From positions 21,246-85,245 of the forward strand of contig NZ_JALJYG010000008.1 in NCBI RefSeq assembly GCF_024170505.1: DNA of 64,000 bases, read 5' to 3'. Shown here piece after piece: positions 8,284-18,028 of this stretch (position 1 is its first letter; each line of letters starts with the position of its first letter). This DNA comes from Methanocalculus alkaliphilus (GTDB lineage Archaea > Halobacteriota > Methanomicrobia > Methanomicrobiales > Methanocorpusculaceae). A program made the translations under genes and the position numbers. Below the pieces are notes generated by a model. The model was given only the letters and a program-made list of their open reading frames with translations. It searched no databases and was not told the DNA's origin.

Positions 8284-9582
8284 ATGCAGATAACAGTCAC
8301 CCGAAACGATGGTATCCTCGTCTTTGTGCTGGATGGACGGCTCGATGGCCATGGTGCCAGTATCCTTGAGGATGCCATCCGGTCTGCGTTCTATGACGAC
8401 GACACCGCTGCAACCGTTGATATGTCCTCTGTCGGGTACCTGTCAAGCGCAGGGATCCGTACCCTCCTGACCCTTGCAAAGGAGGTGAAACGGCGTGGCG
8501 GGGTGATGGCACTCGTCGGTGTTCAGGAGTACCCTCTGAAGGTGCTGAAGATGGCGGGATTCCAGTCGATCTTCTCGATCGTTCCGACCGTTGAGGAGGC
8601 GATCCGGATCTGTGGGAAAGGAGATGTCGCCCTCTCCCTCATCGATGAACTCTCCCTCCCCTCGGTGACGAAGGATGGTGTACGGTACCAGACCGAGGTT
8701 GCAGAGGTTGCCCCTGCCGGGCTGAAGGTCCGGGGCAGCCTTGATACCCTCCTCCATGCCCGGATCACACAGGATGACCTCAAAGAAGCGTCGTTCTCAT
8801 CCATTGAGTACTCGTTTGGCCTTGGGGCGCTCGGGCCGGATGCCGCGTCCGCCCTCCCGATCCTCGGTGAGATGATCACCCTCCATGGCACGATGATCTG
8901 GCTCCCGACCGATGGGAACGACACCCCGGACTTCCTTGCACCTGCAGGAGATACGATGGATATCCCGGTCTATACCGCCTTCAATGTCACACTTGAAGGG
9001 CCGTTCCATGAGTATGTCTCCTTTGAATCCGATGATCCCGCCGGGGTTTCACTCGCCGATCTCTATCGCCAGATCATCTCGGCCGCCCGTGTCAGGCGCA
9101 GGGACTTCAAAGGGATCATCGCACTTGCCATCGCCGGGGTCAGTGCAGGCATCACCGGATCAAGCATCACCCGGGCACCGCTGAAGGAGTACTCCGGCGG
9201 CCTCAAAGGCACCATCATGGAAGGCGATGCATCCGGCGACTGGATATCGACCAACGAGTATCCCCTCTACCCGGGGGACACCCTCGTCTCGTTTGGAGTC
9301 GGGGTCGATATGACGGCCGACCTCTCAGCCTATGATCCCGCTGCTCTCCACGCCCTCGCCTCAACCCACCCGGCAAAGAGAGGGGAGCAGGATCTCAGCC
9401 TCCATAACCATGGCGTCATCTTCAAGGGGAAGCCATGGGACAGAAACACCGACCTCGGACGACAGATACAGTCCCTCATCGATACCGGCGAGGTGACTGA
9501 TATCCGCCACCTGAGCGATACGACCCGTCTCCGGCGCGGAAAGATCGGGGTCGCCTATATCGGTGCGGTCGTCGAGGAGTAG
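8284..9582 (+). CDS. STAS-domain protein with unknown C-terminal region
   Basis: 432 residues. The ATG at 8284 is chosen because it begins the STAS fold (MQITVTRNDGILVFVLDGRLDG) and sits 25 nt behind a TATA box. Residues 1-110 are an anti-sigma-antagonist-like STAS domain with the loop YLSSAGIRTLL, where the usual phosphorylated DS is SS. Residues about 120-432 form a second region that I do not recognise. It contains a hydrophobic glycine-rich stretch (IIALAIAGVSAGITGSS) and a conserved-looking LHNHGVIFKGKPWD. As archaea have no sigma factors, STAS here probably mediates protein-protein signalling. Confidence 0.8.
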   Translation: MQITVTRNDGILVFVLDGRLDGHGASILEDAIRSAFYDDDTAATVDMSSVGYLSSAGIRTLLTLAKEVKRRGGVMALVGVQEYPLKVLKMAGFQSIFSIVPTVEEAIRICGKGDVALSLIDELSLPSVTKDGVRYQTEVAEVAPAGLKVRGSLDTLLHARITQDDLKEASFSSIEYSFGLGALGPDAASALPILGEMITLHGTMIWLPTDGNDTPDFLAPAGDTMDIPVYTAFNVTLEGPFHEYVSFESDDPAGVSLADLYRQIISAARVRRRDFKGIIALAIAGVSAGITGSSITRAPLKEYSGGLKGTIMEGDASGDWISTNEYPLYPGDTLVSFGVGVDMTADLSAYDPAALHALASTHPAKRGEQDLSLHNHGVIFKGKPWDRNTDLGRQIQSLIDTGEVTDIRHLSDTTRLRRGKIGVAYIGAVVEE

Positions 9583-9590
9583 GCAGGCGT

Positions 9591-10652
9591 ATGTTCCCCC
9601 ACCGGTTCATCAAGCCATCCGGAAAGGCGGGCCTCCCGCCCGGCTCCCTCGTTCATATCGGGGAGAAGCCGGTAGAACCCGTCTCGATAACGGTGATGGA
9701 TTATGATGCCGGTGATTCGCTCCGGGAACTCTGCCTCCTTGATCCCGATACCATCAGCCAGTACCGGGACAGCCCGTCAACAACCTGGATCAACATCAAC
9801 GGCATCCATGACAAGGATGTGATCCGGATGATCGGATCGCTCTTCTCGATCCATCCGCTCACCCTTGAAGATCTGATGAATACCACCCAGCGGCCGAAGT
9901 TCGAGGAGTTCCCCTCCTATCTCTTCATCGTCCTCCGGATGCTCTCGCGTGAGGACGGTGAGATCCGTTCCGAACAGGTGAGCCTGATCCTCACGGACCA
10001 TTGCGTCATCTCTCTCCAGGAACGTGCAGGCGATGTCTTTGATCCCATCCGGGCACGGATCCGGAACAAAGGGCGGATCAGATCCTATGGATCCGATTTC
10101 CTCTGCTACTCGCTCATCGATACCATTGTTGATGAATACTTTGGTATCCTCGAGTCGCTCGGCGATGATATCGAGATTCTTGAAACCACCCTTCTGGCGG
10201 ATCCAAATCCCGATACCGTCCAGACGATCCGGGGCTTCAAACGAGATCTCATCATGCTCAGAAAGGCGATATGGCCGCTTCGTGAGGTCCTCTCCGCCAT
10301 CGAGCGGACCGAGACTCCGCTCATCTCGGCAAAGACCGGGATCTATTTCCGTGACATCTATGATCACACCATCCAGGTGATCGATGCCATCGAATCCCTC
10401 CGCGATATCACTGCGGGGATGCTTGATCTCTACCTCTCCACCATATCGTTTAAGATGAACGAGGTGATGAAGGTCCTGACCATCATCGCGACCATCTTCA
10501 TCCCCCTCACCTTCATCGCCGGTGTCTATGGGATGAACTTTATGTACATGCCCGAGCTGGAATGGACTCTCGCCTACCCGGCCGTCCTCGCCCTGATGTT
10601 TGGCATCTCGATTCTGATGCTCGCCTACTTCCGGAAGAAACGCTGGATATAG
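9591..10652 (+). CDS. corA: magnesium/cobalt transport protein CorA
   Basis: 353 residues with a large soluble N-terminal domain and two C-terminal membrane segments. The signature VYGMNF lies at the end of the first membrane helix (about residue 308) and forms the pore selectivity filter in CorA pentamers. The last residues, YFRKKRWI, form the basic cytoplasmic tail. It begins 8 nt after the STAS gene on the same strand, so the two are likely co-transcribed. Its 3' end overlaps the convergent downstream gene by 28 nt. Confidence 0.92.
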   Translation: MFPHRFIKPSGKAGLPPGSLVHIGEKPVEPVSITVMDYDAGDSLRELCLLDPDTISQYRDSPSTTWININGIHDKDVIRMIGSLFSIHPLTLEDLMNTTQRPKFEEFPSYLFIVLRMLSREDGEIRSEQVSLILTDHCVISLQERAGDVFDPIRARIRNKGRIRSYGSDFLCYSLIDTIVDEYFGILESLGDDIEILETTLLADPNPDTVQTIRGFKRDLIMLRKAIWPLREVLSAIERTETPLISAKTGIYFRDIYDHTIQVIDAIESLRDITAGMLDLYLSTISFKMNEVMKVLTIIATIFIPLTFIAGVYGMNFMYMPELEWTLAYPAVLALMFGISILMLAYFRKKRWI

Positions 10653-11332
10653 GAGAAGAAACCCTCCTCCACTCTCTCCGTTCTGAAGATTGCGGCCCCA
10701 TCCGTCACCTTCGGATGCGGGATCGGCCGCCTCTTCTTCCTTGGCGCCGCCAGCGTCCCGGCGACCTCCTCCCTGAGAGCAGGGAGATCCGGCCTGATGA
10801 TCGGGTACCCCCCCTCCGCAAAGAGGGGACCAAGTACATCGGGTGGAGGGGATGGAGAGAGATAGAGGAAGATGATCTCCCTCCCCCCTGCGAGTTCCGA
10901 GAGGAGTGCTTTCTTCTCTCTCACCTCGCTGATGAACGAGGCCGGCGGGGGAGCAATCGTCGCCTCCCCAAAGAAGATCCGCCCCCGGTTATCTGCGAAG
11001 AGGAGATCGATCTCTGCGGCGATGACCCCGTCCCGGCAGATCCGGATATTCCCATCACGGGTGTAGCGTATCCCGTTCTTCGCCCGGCTCTCCTCCGGCA
11101 CATCCGCACCAAAAGCTGCTATGCCTGCGATCAGGGGGCTCTCTTCTCCGGCTTTCCTGAGGAGTTCGTAGATGATCGCCTCAAAGAACCTCCCCTCGGA
11201 TCGCCGCCTCGCCTCATGATCCTCTGCAGCAAGCTCCTGCCGGACCGGTAGCGGAAGATGGCGGAGTGCGGCGACGGCATCGGCTCTCTGCACCGATGCC
11301 TCTCTCAGGAGGGAGACGACGGGATCATCCAT
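10625..11332 (-). CDS. hypothetical protein with PD-(D/E)XK-nuclease-like motif
   Basis: 235 residues, convergent with corA and overlapping its end. In the centre RFFEAIIYELLRK is followed about 60 residues later by EIDLLFADNRGRIFFGEAT, which has the spacing E...D-(about 12)-ExT/K seen in restriction-endonuclease-like folds, though the usual Lys is Thr. The C-terminal part, FRTERVEEGFFSYIQRFFRK, is basic. It lies directly upstream of nothing in its own direction except gltX behind it (9 nt from the gltX stop). Nuclease activity is an inference; otherwise function unknown. Confidence 0.6.
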   Translation of the reverse strand: MDDPVVSLLREASVQRADAVAALRHLPLPVRQELAAEDHEARRRSEGRFFEAIIYELLRKAGEESPLIAGIAAFGADVPEESRAKNGIRYTRDGNIRICRDGVIAAEIDLLFADNRGRIFFGEATIAPPPASFISEVREKKALLSELAGGREIIFLYLSPSPPPDVLGPLFAEGGYPIIRPDLPALREEVAGTLAAPRKKRRPIPHPKVTDGAAIFRTERVEEGFFSYIQRFFRK

Positions 11333-11341
11333 AAAAAAGTG

Positions 11342-13018
11342 TTATCTGTGGGTGAAGTATGCAGTGACGCATCCATCGTCGACGGCATCAATCCTGACGA
11401 AGCCGAACCGTTCAAACTGGATCGTCGTACCAATGGATCCGGCAACCCCGGCTTCGCAGACGCCGCTGATGATCCCCTCCGGTGTCAGGATCCGACAGGG
11501 GATCGTCTGATCCGGCGGGAGCCACTGGATGATCGGCGATTTTGCAGCCCGTATCTCGGTGAGGGAGTCGCCTGCATAGACTGCGGTACTCTCGCCCGTC
11601 ACCCTGATATTGAAGAGATCCTTCAGCCGGATCAGTTCGTTTCCTTCCATCTCCTTTCCGGGGATGAGCACCTCTCCCCTGAAGGTGATCGTCCGGTAGC
11701 CACGCTCCTCATCACCCGGATAGAGGGGTGCATGGGCCGTCTGCTCCGGCCCGTCTTTCACGGTGAGATGCACCGGATCCTGGACGAAGAAGTACCGGTC
11801 CGATCCTTTATCGATCAGCTCCCGGTTCTTTGCAAAGAGATTATCCCATGAAAACGAGATGTCGGTCCCGCCACAGCCGATATCGATGACCGCCGCCCGG
11901 ACCGCCTCAGGCCGGATACCCCGGCGGGCCATCGCCCGGAGTGTTCCAAGCCTGATATCATCCCATCCGGTGAAAGTTCCGTCTGCGATCCCCTGGTGCA
12001 TGGAGGAGGTCGAGAGGACGAGCCCCTCGATGGACATCCTCCCGTAATGGAGATAGTGGGGGGGCTTCCACCCGAAGTAATCGAAGATGTACTTCTGCCT
12101 CCGGGTATTGGCGATATGATCTTTTCCCCTGATCACATGGGTCATCCCGAGGAGGTGATCATCAATTGCAACCGAGAAGTTCATCAGCGGATAGACGGTC
12201 GCATCCACACGGGGGTGGAGTGTTGAACTGACGATCCGCATCGCCGAGAAGTCCCGGATTGCCGGGTCCGGGTGATCGATCTCGGTCCTGATCCGGACGG
12301 TCGCCTCCCCTTCGAGGAAGGTCCCGTCGAGCATCTGCTCCCAGCGGAGAAGATTCTCTTCAACAGTGAGATCCCGGCATGGACATGCCTTCTTTGCAAG
12401 CTTCAGCTCACGGAACCTCTCTGCCTCACAGGTACAGACATATGCACCGCCGATCCCGATGATCCGGCGTGCATACTCATAATAGATATCGAGCCGGTCG
12501 CTCTGGTACACAATATCCGAGATCGCAATCCCGAGCCATTCGAGATCCTCGCGGACCATCTCATATGCCTCCGGGACGACCCTCTTCGGATCGGTATCCT
12601 CGATCCGGTAGATGTAGGATCCACCGTATCGCCGGACATAATAGTCATTTAAGATGGATGCACGGGCATGGCCAAGATGCAGGGGACCGGATGGGTTTGG
12701 AGCAAACCGCATCACAACCCCGCCGTCTGCATCGGGGAGCGGAGGGAGATCCGCTGACTTCTCCTTCTTCTCATGCATCGAGGCGATGAGATCCGGTGCA
12801 ATCGCTGCAAGCCTCGCCTCACGCTCCTCATGGGTGAGGGCTTCGACCCCGGCAAGGACAGAGCCGATGATGGCGTTTAACTCCTTCGCCCTGCTCCGGA
12901 GCTCCGCATGCTTTCCAAGGACAGCACCGATCACCGCCCCGGCACGGGGGACATTCTGATGTTTTACTGCATTCTGGAGTGCATACTGCTCAAGGATCGT
13001 CCGGATCTCATCACCCAT
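11342..13018 (-). CDS. gltX: glutamyl-tRNA synthetase
   Basis: 558 residues, archaeal class I type that charges both tRNA-Glu and, in many archaea, tRNA-Gln. The nucleotide-binding HIGH motif appears as HLGH in APNPSGPLHLGHARA (about residue 115). The KMSKS counterpart is near VLSTSSMHQG. An N-terminal helical extension of about 100 residues is typical of archaeal enzymes. It is the last gene of the long minus-strand run and starts 1 nt after the idsA stop codon, so it is surely in the same transcript. Confidence 0.95.
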   Translation of the reverse strand: MGDEIRTILEQYALQNAVKHQNVPRAGAVIGAVLGKHAELRSRAKELNAIIGSVLAGVEALTHEEREARLAAIAPDLIASMHEKKEKSADLPPLPDADGGVVMRFAPNPSGPLHLGHARASILNDYYVRRYGGSYIYRIEDTDPKRVVPEAYEMVREDLEWLGIAISDIVYQSDRLDIYYEYARRIIGIGGAYVCTCEAERFRELKLAKKACPCRDLTVEENLLRWEQMLDGTFLEGEATVRIRTEIDHPDPAIRDFSAMRIVSSTLHPRVDATVYPLMNFSVAIDDHLLGMTHVIRGKDHIANTRRQKYIFDYFGWKPPHYLHYGRMSIEGLVLSTSSMHQGIADGTFTGWDDIRLGTLRAMARRGIRPEAVRAAVIDIGCGGTDISFSWDNLFAKNRELIDKGSDRYFFVQDPVHLTVKDGPEQTAHAPLYPGDEERGYRTITFRGEVLIPGKEMEGNELIRLKDLFNIRVTGESTAVYAGDSLTEIRAAKSPIIQWLPPDQTIPCRILTPEGIISGVCEAGVAGSIGTTIQFERFGFVRIDAVDDGCVTAYFTHR

Positions 13019-13019
13019 C

Positions 13020-13982
13020 TCAGAACCCCCGCGTCACGAAGAAATCGACCATCTTATTGATCAGTCGCTTCTCTTCGGAGTCGGGGATGACGGAGAGGCC
13101 TTTCTTGGCATTCGTTACGAGATCACGTGCGATCTGTTTGACATCATCGATGACGCCTGCATCCTGCAGCCTGGTGATGATTACATCGATCTCGTCATCG
13201 GTGAGATCCTTGCGGTATGGTTTGAGATCGATTCCCTTCTCCCGTGCGACGATGGCGATCAGGGTCTGCTTCCCTGCCCTGAGATCGGATGCCCGGTCTT
13301 TCCCGCTTCCGTCCCGTGGTGAGAGGAGATCGATGAGATCGTCCTGTATCTGAAACCCGATACCTGTCGTCATGCCGAGGTTATAGAGCGCCTCTGCCTG
13401 TGGTGGACTCGCTCCTGCAAGGATCGCACCGATACCGGCGGCAGCTGCGTATAATGCCCCGGTCTTCATGCGTACCATCTCAAGGTACTCGCCACGGGAG
13501 ACATCATCCCTCTTCTCAAAGGACATATCATCCGCCTGCCCCTGGCAGATCTCCGCACAGGCATTGGCAAGCATCGAGACGGCACGTACCTGTGCCTTGG
13601 GATCAGCCTCCGCCTTGCAGATCAGGTCGAATGCCCGTGCATACAGGACATCACCGGCGAGGATGGCGGTCGCCTCATCCCAGATGGTATGGACGGTCGG
13701 AACCCCCCTCCGGAGCGAATCCTTGTCCATGATATCATCATGGACGAGGGTGAAGGTATGGGTCAGCTCAAGTGCCAGTGCTGCCGGAAAGATCCGATCG
13801 GACGACTTCTTCTCGATCGCTTCGGCTGCAAGCATCACCATTGCCGGCCGGAGACGCTTTCCCCCGGCGAGGAGGAGGTGGGCGCTTGCCTTGTTCAGAT
13901 CTCCCGGAGGGTCTCCGAGGGAGCGAAAAAGCGTCTTATCAACGAGATTCTCAACTGATTTCAGGTATTCATTCAGATCCAT
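13020..13982 (-). CDS. idsA: short-chain isoprenyl diphosphate synthase (FPP/GGPP)
   Basis: 320 residues of all-helical prenyltransferase sequence. The first aspartate-rich motif is DDIMD (near residue 86) and the second is DDLID (near 212), which bind magnesium and the allylic diphosphate. GGKRLRP near residue 40 is the IPP-binding region. It makes the C15/C20 chains for archaeal ether lipids from IPP/DMAPP supplied by the mvk-ipk-fni genes just upstream. It lies between rnj and gltX with gaps of 12 and 1 nt. Confidence 0.94.
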   Translation of the reverse strand: MDLNEYLKSVENLVDKTLFRSLGDPPGDLNKASAHLLLAGGKRLRPAMVMLAAEAIEKKSSDRIFPAALALELTHTFTLVHDDIMDKDSLRRGVPTVHTIWDEATAILAGDVLYARAFDLICKAEADPKAQVRAVSMLANACAEICQGQADDMSFEKRDDVSRGEYLEMVRMKTGALYAAAAGIGAILAGASPPQAEALYNLGMTTGIGFQIQDDLIDLLSPRDGSGKDRASDLRAGKQTLIAIVAREKGIDLKPYRKDLTDDEIDVIITRLQDAGVIDDVKQIARDLVTNAKKGLSVIPDSEEKRLINKMVDFFVTRGF

Positions 13983-13994
13983 ATTTCGTACCTC

Positions 13995-15335
13995 TCACTT
14001 CTGAAGCAGAAGCCTCTGACCATTATTCATCAGGTGCACATCTTTGTGGAGTGTGTATCCAAGTTCAGCTGTAAACGCGGCATATGCCCCGGACATATCC
14101 AGACCCCCGTGTGATGGGATGATATGCTGGGGGTTGAGCATATGGATAAAGTCATAGTGATCCTCCCGGTAGGCGTGGCCGGTGACATGCAGGTCATCAA
14201 AGATGCGTGCCCCCTTCATCGCAAGCCTCGTCTCGGTGAGATACCGCTGCCCGAAGTTCATCGGGTTTGGGATCACCTTTGCGGAGAAGAGGACTTTGTC
14301 CCCCTTCTCGATCTGATAGGGTGTATCACCCTGGGCGATCCTGGTCAGGACCGATCCCGGCTCGCCCTGGTGGCCGGTGATGATCGGCATGAACTTCTCC
14401 TTCCCCTCCTTCATCATCCGCCGGAAGATCCGATCCACGGTCCTCCGGTTCCCAAAGACCGAGGTGGATCTGGGGAATGCGACAAGTTTCATCTGCTCTG
14501 CCGTCGTCGAGTACCGTTCCATCGAGCGGCCGAGGAGAACCGGCTTTCTCCCGATCTCATGGGCCGCTTCGGTCAATGTCTTCAGGCGGGCGACATGGGA
14601 TGAAAAGGTCGTCACAAGGATGGCGTTTTTGTCATCCTCAAAACTGGTGATGACATCACGGACGAGATCCCGTGCGATCCGCTCGCTCGGTGCTCTCCCC
14701 TTCGACTCGACATTAACACACTCTGTGATGAGGCAGAGGACCCCCTCCTTCCCGATCTGTGTGAGGCGGTTAAAGTCCGGGGGCTCCCCGATCACCGGGG
14801 TCCGGTCAAACTTGAAGTCATTTGCATAGATGACCGCACCATGGGGTGTGTGGAGAACCGCCATGACGGTATCGATGATCGAGTGCTGGGTTCTGACAAA
14901 CTCAAGCGTGAGATGCTGCGAGATGGTGTACTTCCCACCGGCCTTCAGGGCAAAGAGTTTGTTATTCACTCCGAACTTCTGTTCGCCTGCAATCTGCTGC
15001 CTGATCAGCTCGGTTGTATATGGTGTCGAGATGATGGGGGCATTATATCGGTGGGCGAGTTTTGGGAGTGCTCCGATATGGTCGAGATGCCCGTGGGTAC
15101 AGACGATTGCCTTGACGGTCCCCTCGATCCCGTTCATGACGGTATCATCAGGGATGGCCTTCATCTGGATGAGATCGAGGGAATGCATATTCTCGACCTC
15201 GGCATCCTCATGGATCATGATCCGATCGAGGCGCAGACCCATGTCAAAGATGACGATATCTTTACCGCAGCGGACAGCGGTCATATTCCGACCGACTTCT
15301 TCATATCCGCCGACGGCTATTACTTCTATCTCCAT
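13995..15335 (-). CDS. rnj: ribonuclease J-type metallo-beta-lactamase RNase
   Basis: 446 residues from ATG 15335. A GTG four codons upstream is possible, but a GGATGTGA ribosome-binding sequence is positioned for the ATG. The beta-lactamase motif THGHLDHIG (near residue 85) provides the zinc ligands, and the beta-CASP motifs follow (TTFSSHVARL; HVTGHAYREDH; IPSHGG). Known archaeal RNase J is a 5'-3' exonuclease in RNA turnover. Its start lies within the last 35 nt of fni, showing tight packing. Confidence 0.93.
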   Translation of the reverse strand: MEIEVIAVGGYEEVGRNMTAVRCGKDIVIFDMGLRLDRIMIHEDAEVENMHSLDLIQMKAIPDDTVMNGIEGTVKAIVCTHGHLDHIGALPKLAHRYNAPIISTPYTTELIRQQIAGEQKFGVNNKLFALKAGGKYTISQHLTLEFVRTQHSIIDTVMAVLHTPHGAVIYANDFKFDRTPVIGEPPDFNRLTQIGKEGVLCLITECVNVESKGRAPSERIARDLVRDVITSFEDDKNAILVTTFSSHVARLKTLTEAAHEIGRKPVLLGRSMERYSTTAEQMKLVAFPRSTSVFGNRRTVDRIFRRMMKEGKEKFMPIITGHQGEPGSVLTRIAQGDTPYQIEKGDKVLFSAKVIPNPMNFGQRYLTETRLAMKGARIFDDLHVTGHAYREDHYDFIHMLNPQHIIPSHGGLDMSGAYAAFTAELGYTLHKDVHLMNNGQRLLLQK

Positions 15336-16407
15336 AGTGTTTTTCACATCCTGTTTCCTGTATCATATCGCGCGTATCTCCGGTTATATACGTCCTGACT
15401 CTTCGCATATCGCGTATCGTCGCGGCTCCCGAGAGGAACATCGCTACTGTTAATTCTCTGTGTATCTCTTCGATTGCTGCATTGAGAGCTGCATCGCTCT
15501 CCATCGCTGGTGCAAGGAGTGGAAGTGCCATCCCTGCCATATCAGCACCGAGTGCGAGGGCCTTTGCAATATCGAGGCCGTTACGAAGGCCTCCTGTTGC
15601 AATAACCGGCCCTCCGGTCTCTCTGACCTCCATCAGGCTCACCACTGTCGGGATCCCCCAGCTCAGGAAGTCGTCACCGAGGCGTCTCTGTACGGGGTCG
15701 CCAGCTTCGTCGGCCCGGACCCCTTCGACACGGGCCCATGATGTGCCACCGTATCCTCCGATATCTATCGCCTGAACCCCGGCGTTCCAGAGGTTATATG
15801 CGGTCTCCCGTGAGATGCCCGATCCCGTCTCTTTTGCGATCACCGGGAATGGAACGAGCGAGCAGAGCTCTTCTATCGCCTTGAGGCATCCGGTTGCATC
15901 ATGATCACCTTCGGGCTGAATCGCTTCCTGGAGTGGATTTAAATGGATTGCTATTGCATCCGCCTCGATCATCGAGACGGCCTCCTCAGCCCAGGCAGGT
16001 CCATGGTCGCGGAGCTGTATCGCCCCGATATTTGCAACAATGAACGCAGTCGGAGCCTCTTCCCTGACCACAGAGAACGAGTGTCTGAGATCGGACCGCT
16101 CAAGTGCTGCCCGCTGTGATCCGACACCGATGGCGCATCCGAATCGCTCGGCCGCACGCCCGAGACGGCGGTTCACCTCGGTCGTTCCGGGATGGCCACC
16201 AGTCATCGCGGCGATGAAGAGGGGGGATGAGAGGGTTGTGTTCAGGAAACGGCAGGAGAGATCGATATGATCCATATCTGCCTCAGGAAGTGCGGAATGA
16301 ACGATCCGTACATCGGAAAACCCCGAACATCCTGCTTCAATCTCCTTCTCACTGCAGATGCGGAGGTGATCGAGTTTGCGTGATGTCGTCTGTTCAGGAA
16401 GGGTCAT
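15301..16407 (-). CDS. fni: type 2 isopentenyl-diphosphate delta-isomerase
   Basis: 368 residues with an FMN-binding TIM barrel. RKLDHLRIC near the N-terminus, IAAMTGGHPGT and VGSQRAALE mark the FMN and phosphate sites, and GGYGGTSWARVEG (about residue 225) binds the flavin phosphate. It interconverts IPP and DMAPP. It overlaps the IPK gene by 4 nt upstream and rnj by 35 nt downstream. The final residues (after ITGDTRDM) are low-similarity and arise from the overlap with rnj. Confidence 0.94.
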   Translation of the reverse strand: MTLPEQTTSRKLDHLRICSEKEIEAGCSGFSDVRIVHSALPEADMDHIDLSCRFLNTTLSSPLFIAAMTGGHPGTTEVNRRLGRAAERFGCAIGVGSQRAALERSDLRHSFSVVREEAPTAFIVANIGAIQLRDHGPAWAEEAVSMIEADAIAIHLNPLQEAIQPEGDHDATGCLKAIEELCSLVPFPVIAKETGSGISRETAYNLWNAGVQAIDIGGYGGTSWARVEGVRADEAGDPVQRRLGDDFLSWGIPTVVSLMEVRETGGPVIATGGLRNGLDIAKALALGADMAGMALPLLAPAMESDAALNAAIEEIHRELTVAMFLSGAATIRDMRRVRTYITGDTRDMIQETGCEKHYGDRSNSRRRI

Positions 16408-17165
16408 AGCTGCTCCATGACGATCTCAGTTCCGCCGTGATCGTCTCCGGCGAGAAAGTCTCCGAGTCGCCCAATATGAAATATCGATGACGTGATGCCC
16501 GTATCGGCGAGGGCGAGAAGTTCTTGTACCTTCCCCCGCATCCCTCCGGTCACATCCATCTTCTCCGAGTCCCCGAGATCGATGGTATCTACGGTTGATC
16601 GTGTCAGCTCCCGGACCACCTCTCCTCCGGAGAGGACGCCGGCCACATCGGTGGCAAGGCCGACGCGATCTGCCCGGACCCCTTCTGCAATTCTGAGGAC
16701 GAGCTGATCACCGGAGATGATGCAGGCTCCACGTCTCCTGTCCATAACGACATCGCCATGGAGGACCGGTACAACACCGAGATCTGCCATCACTGCAAGC
16801 TGCCCGGTCTCAAAAGAGATGAGCCGTCCATCCTCTGCAAGTGAGCCGCAGAGGGGGTGGACCCCGACGGCATCGATACCGGCATCCCGGAGTATCGAGA
16901 CAACGGTGCCGTTGAGACCTGCAACGGCACGGTGTGTCTCTCCGATACCAGCGGCATTCTCCTCTCCGACGCCCTCCTGAATTCGGTACTGGTGGGCTTC
17001 AGGGTGGCCGCAGGATCCCGCACCATGGACGATGATAAGGGGGAGATCCCGATGGAGAGCGATAGTCTCCGCTATCGCCTGGAGCCGGGTGGTGTGTATC
17101 ACCCCCGGGTTCTGCTTCTCGGTGATCACGGATCCCCCGAGCTTGAGTACGGTCGTCTTACTCAT
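16404..17165 (-). CDS. ipk: isopentenyl phosphate kinase
   Basis: 253 residues, amino-acid-kinase fold. The start is ATG 17165, giving MSKTTVLKLGGSVIT; the open frame extends further upstream but into mvk. The glycine-rich VHGAGSCGHP (about residue 50-60) carries the catalytic His known from Methanothermobacter IPK. It phosphorylates isopentenyl phosphate to IPP, the last step of the archaeal alternative mevalonate pathway. The start overlaps the mvk stop by 8 nt (ATGAGTAA), and its stop overlaps fni. Confidence 0.93.
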   Translation of the reverse strand: MSKTTVLKLGGSVITEKQNPGVIHTTRLQAIAETIALHRDLPLIIVHGAGSCGHPEAHQYRIQEGVGEENAAGIGETHRAVAGLNGTVVSILRDAGIDAVGVHPLCGSLAEDGRLISFETGQLAVMADLGVVPVLHGDVVMDRRRGACIISGDQLVLRIAEGVRADRVGLATDVAGVLSGGEVVRELTRSTVDTIDLGDSEKMDVTGGMRGKVQELLALADTGITSSIFHIGRLGDFLAGDDHGGTEIVMEQL

Positions 17166-18027
17166 CCTTCTCTTTCCGGACACCCTGGGTGTCAATGGTG
17201 GTGATGATTGCCCGTGCATCGCACGCCTCAATCGCACCAGCGACACGGGTTTTGGCACTCTTGGAACAGAGTGCAAACATACACCCGCCACCTCCGGCCC
17301 CGGTCACCTTTGCTCCAAGCGCCCCGGCTGCCCGGGCAGCCAGGACGAGACGGGATATCTGGGGATGGCCGACGCCGAGGGCATCCAGGAGTGCATGATT
17401 CATATTCATCAGGTTGCCGAGTTCACGCGGATTGTTGAAGTGGTGCATCGAACATTTGGTGACCGCGGCGATTGCTTCGATTATCGGATCGGCTATCTGG
17501 GGGCGTGTCCTCTTCAGCTCGGCCACCTTCCCGACCATCTCGGATGTATTGTGATGGGTGAGGCTGTTGCCGATGACAAGCTGGATCGGCTGGGGGGGGA
17601 GCCGCCTCTTTGTGTTGCCGGTGATGAGCACCATCCCTCCGACGGTTGAGACATACGTATCTGTCGCGCTTGCCCGCCCCTTCTGAACGTTCTTCTCAAC
17701 AATATGAGCAAGAGATGATAGCTCTTCCGGACTTTTGCCCATCTCAAACTCATCATTTATTGCAAAGAGGGTCGCAACCGTCACTGCCGCCGAGGATCCG
17801 AGCCCTGATGAACTTGGAAGCTGGGACCTGACATAGACCGATCCCGAGACCCCCATCTGCCGGAAACACTCGGCAATATACGATGAGTTTGGTTTCTTCT
17901 GCCGCTTGGCTCTCCGGACGGTGACCATCACCCTCGGCTTGATCGCCATTGCAATACCGGGTTTGCCATAGACGACAGCATGTTCACCAAAGAGGAAGAC
18001 CTTCCCTGGAGCACTCCATGTTGCCAC
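17158..18027 (-). CDS. mvk: mevalonate kinase
   Basis: 289 residues, GHMP kinase family. The GTG at 18027 is chosen because it begins the conserved VATWSAPGKVFLFGEH segment, and a GGTGGTG ribosome-binding sequence lies just upstream inside amrB. The phosphate loop is LPSSSGLGSSAAV (about residue 88) and the third GHMP motif is KVTGAGGGGCMFAL near the C-terminus. It makes 5-phosphomevalonate. The gene starts 1 nt after the amrB stop codon and overlaps ipk. Confidence 0.94.
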   Translation of the reverse strand: MATWSAPGKVFLFGEHAVVYGKPGIAMAIKPRVMVTVRRAKRQKKPNSSYIAECFRQMGVSGSVYVRSQLPSSSGLGSSAAVTVATLFAINDEFEMGKSPEELSSLAHIVEKNVQKGRASATDTYVSTVGGMVLITGNTKRRLPPQPIQLVIGNSLTHHNTSEMVGKVAELKRTRPQIADPIIEAIAAVTKCSMHHFNNPRELGNLMNMNHALLDALGVGHPQISRLVLAARAAGALGAKVTGAGGGGCMFALCSKSAKTRVAGAIEACDARAIITTIDTQGVRKEKDE

Positions 18028-18028
18028 C

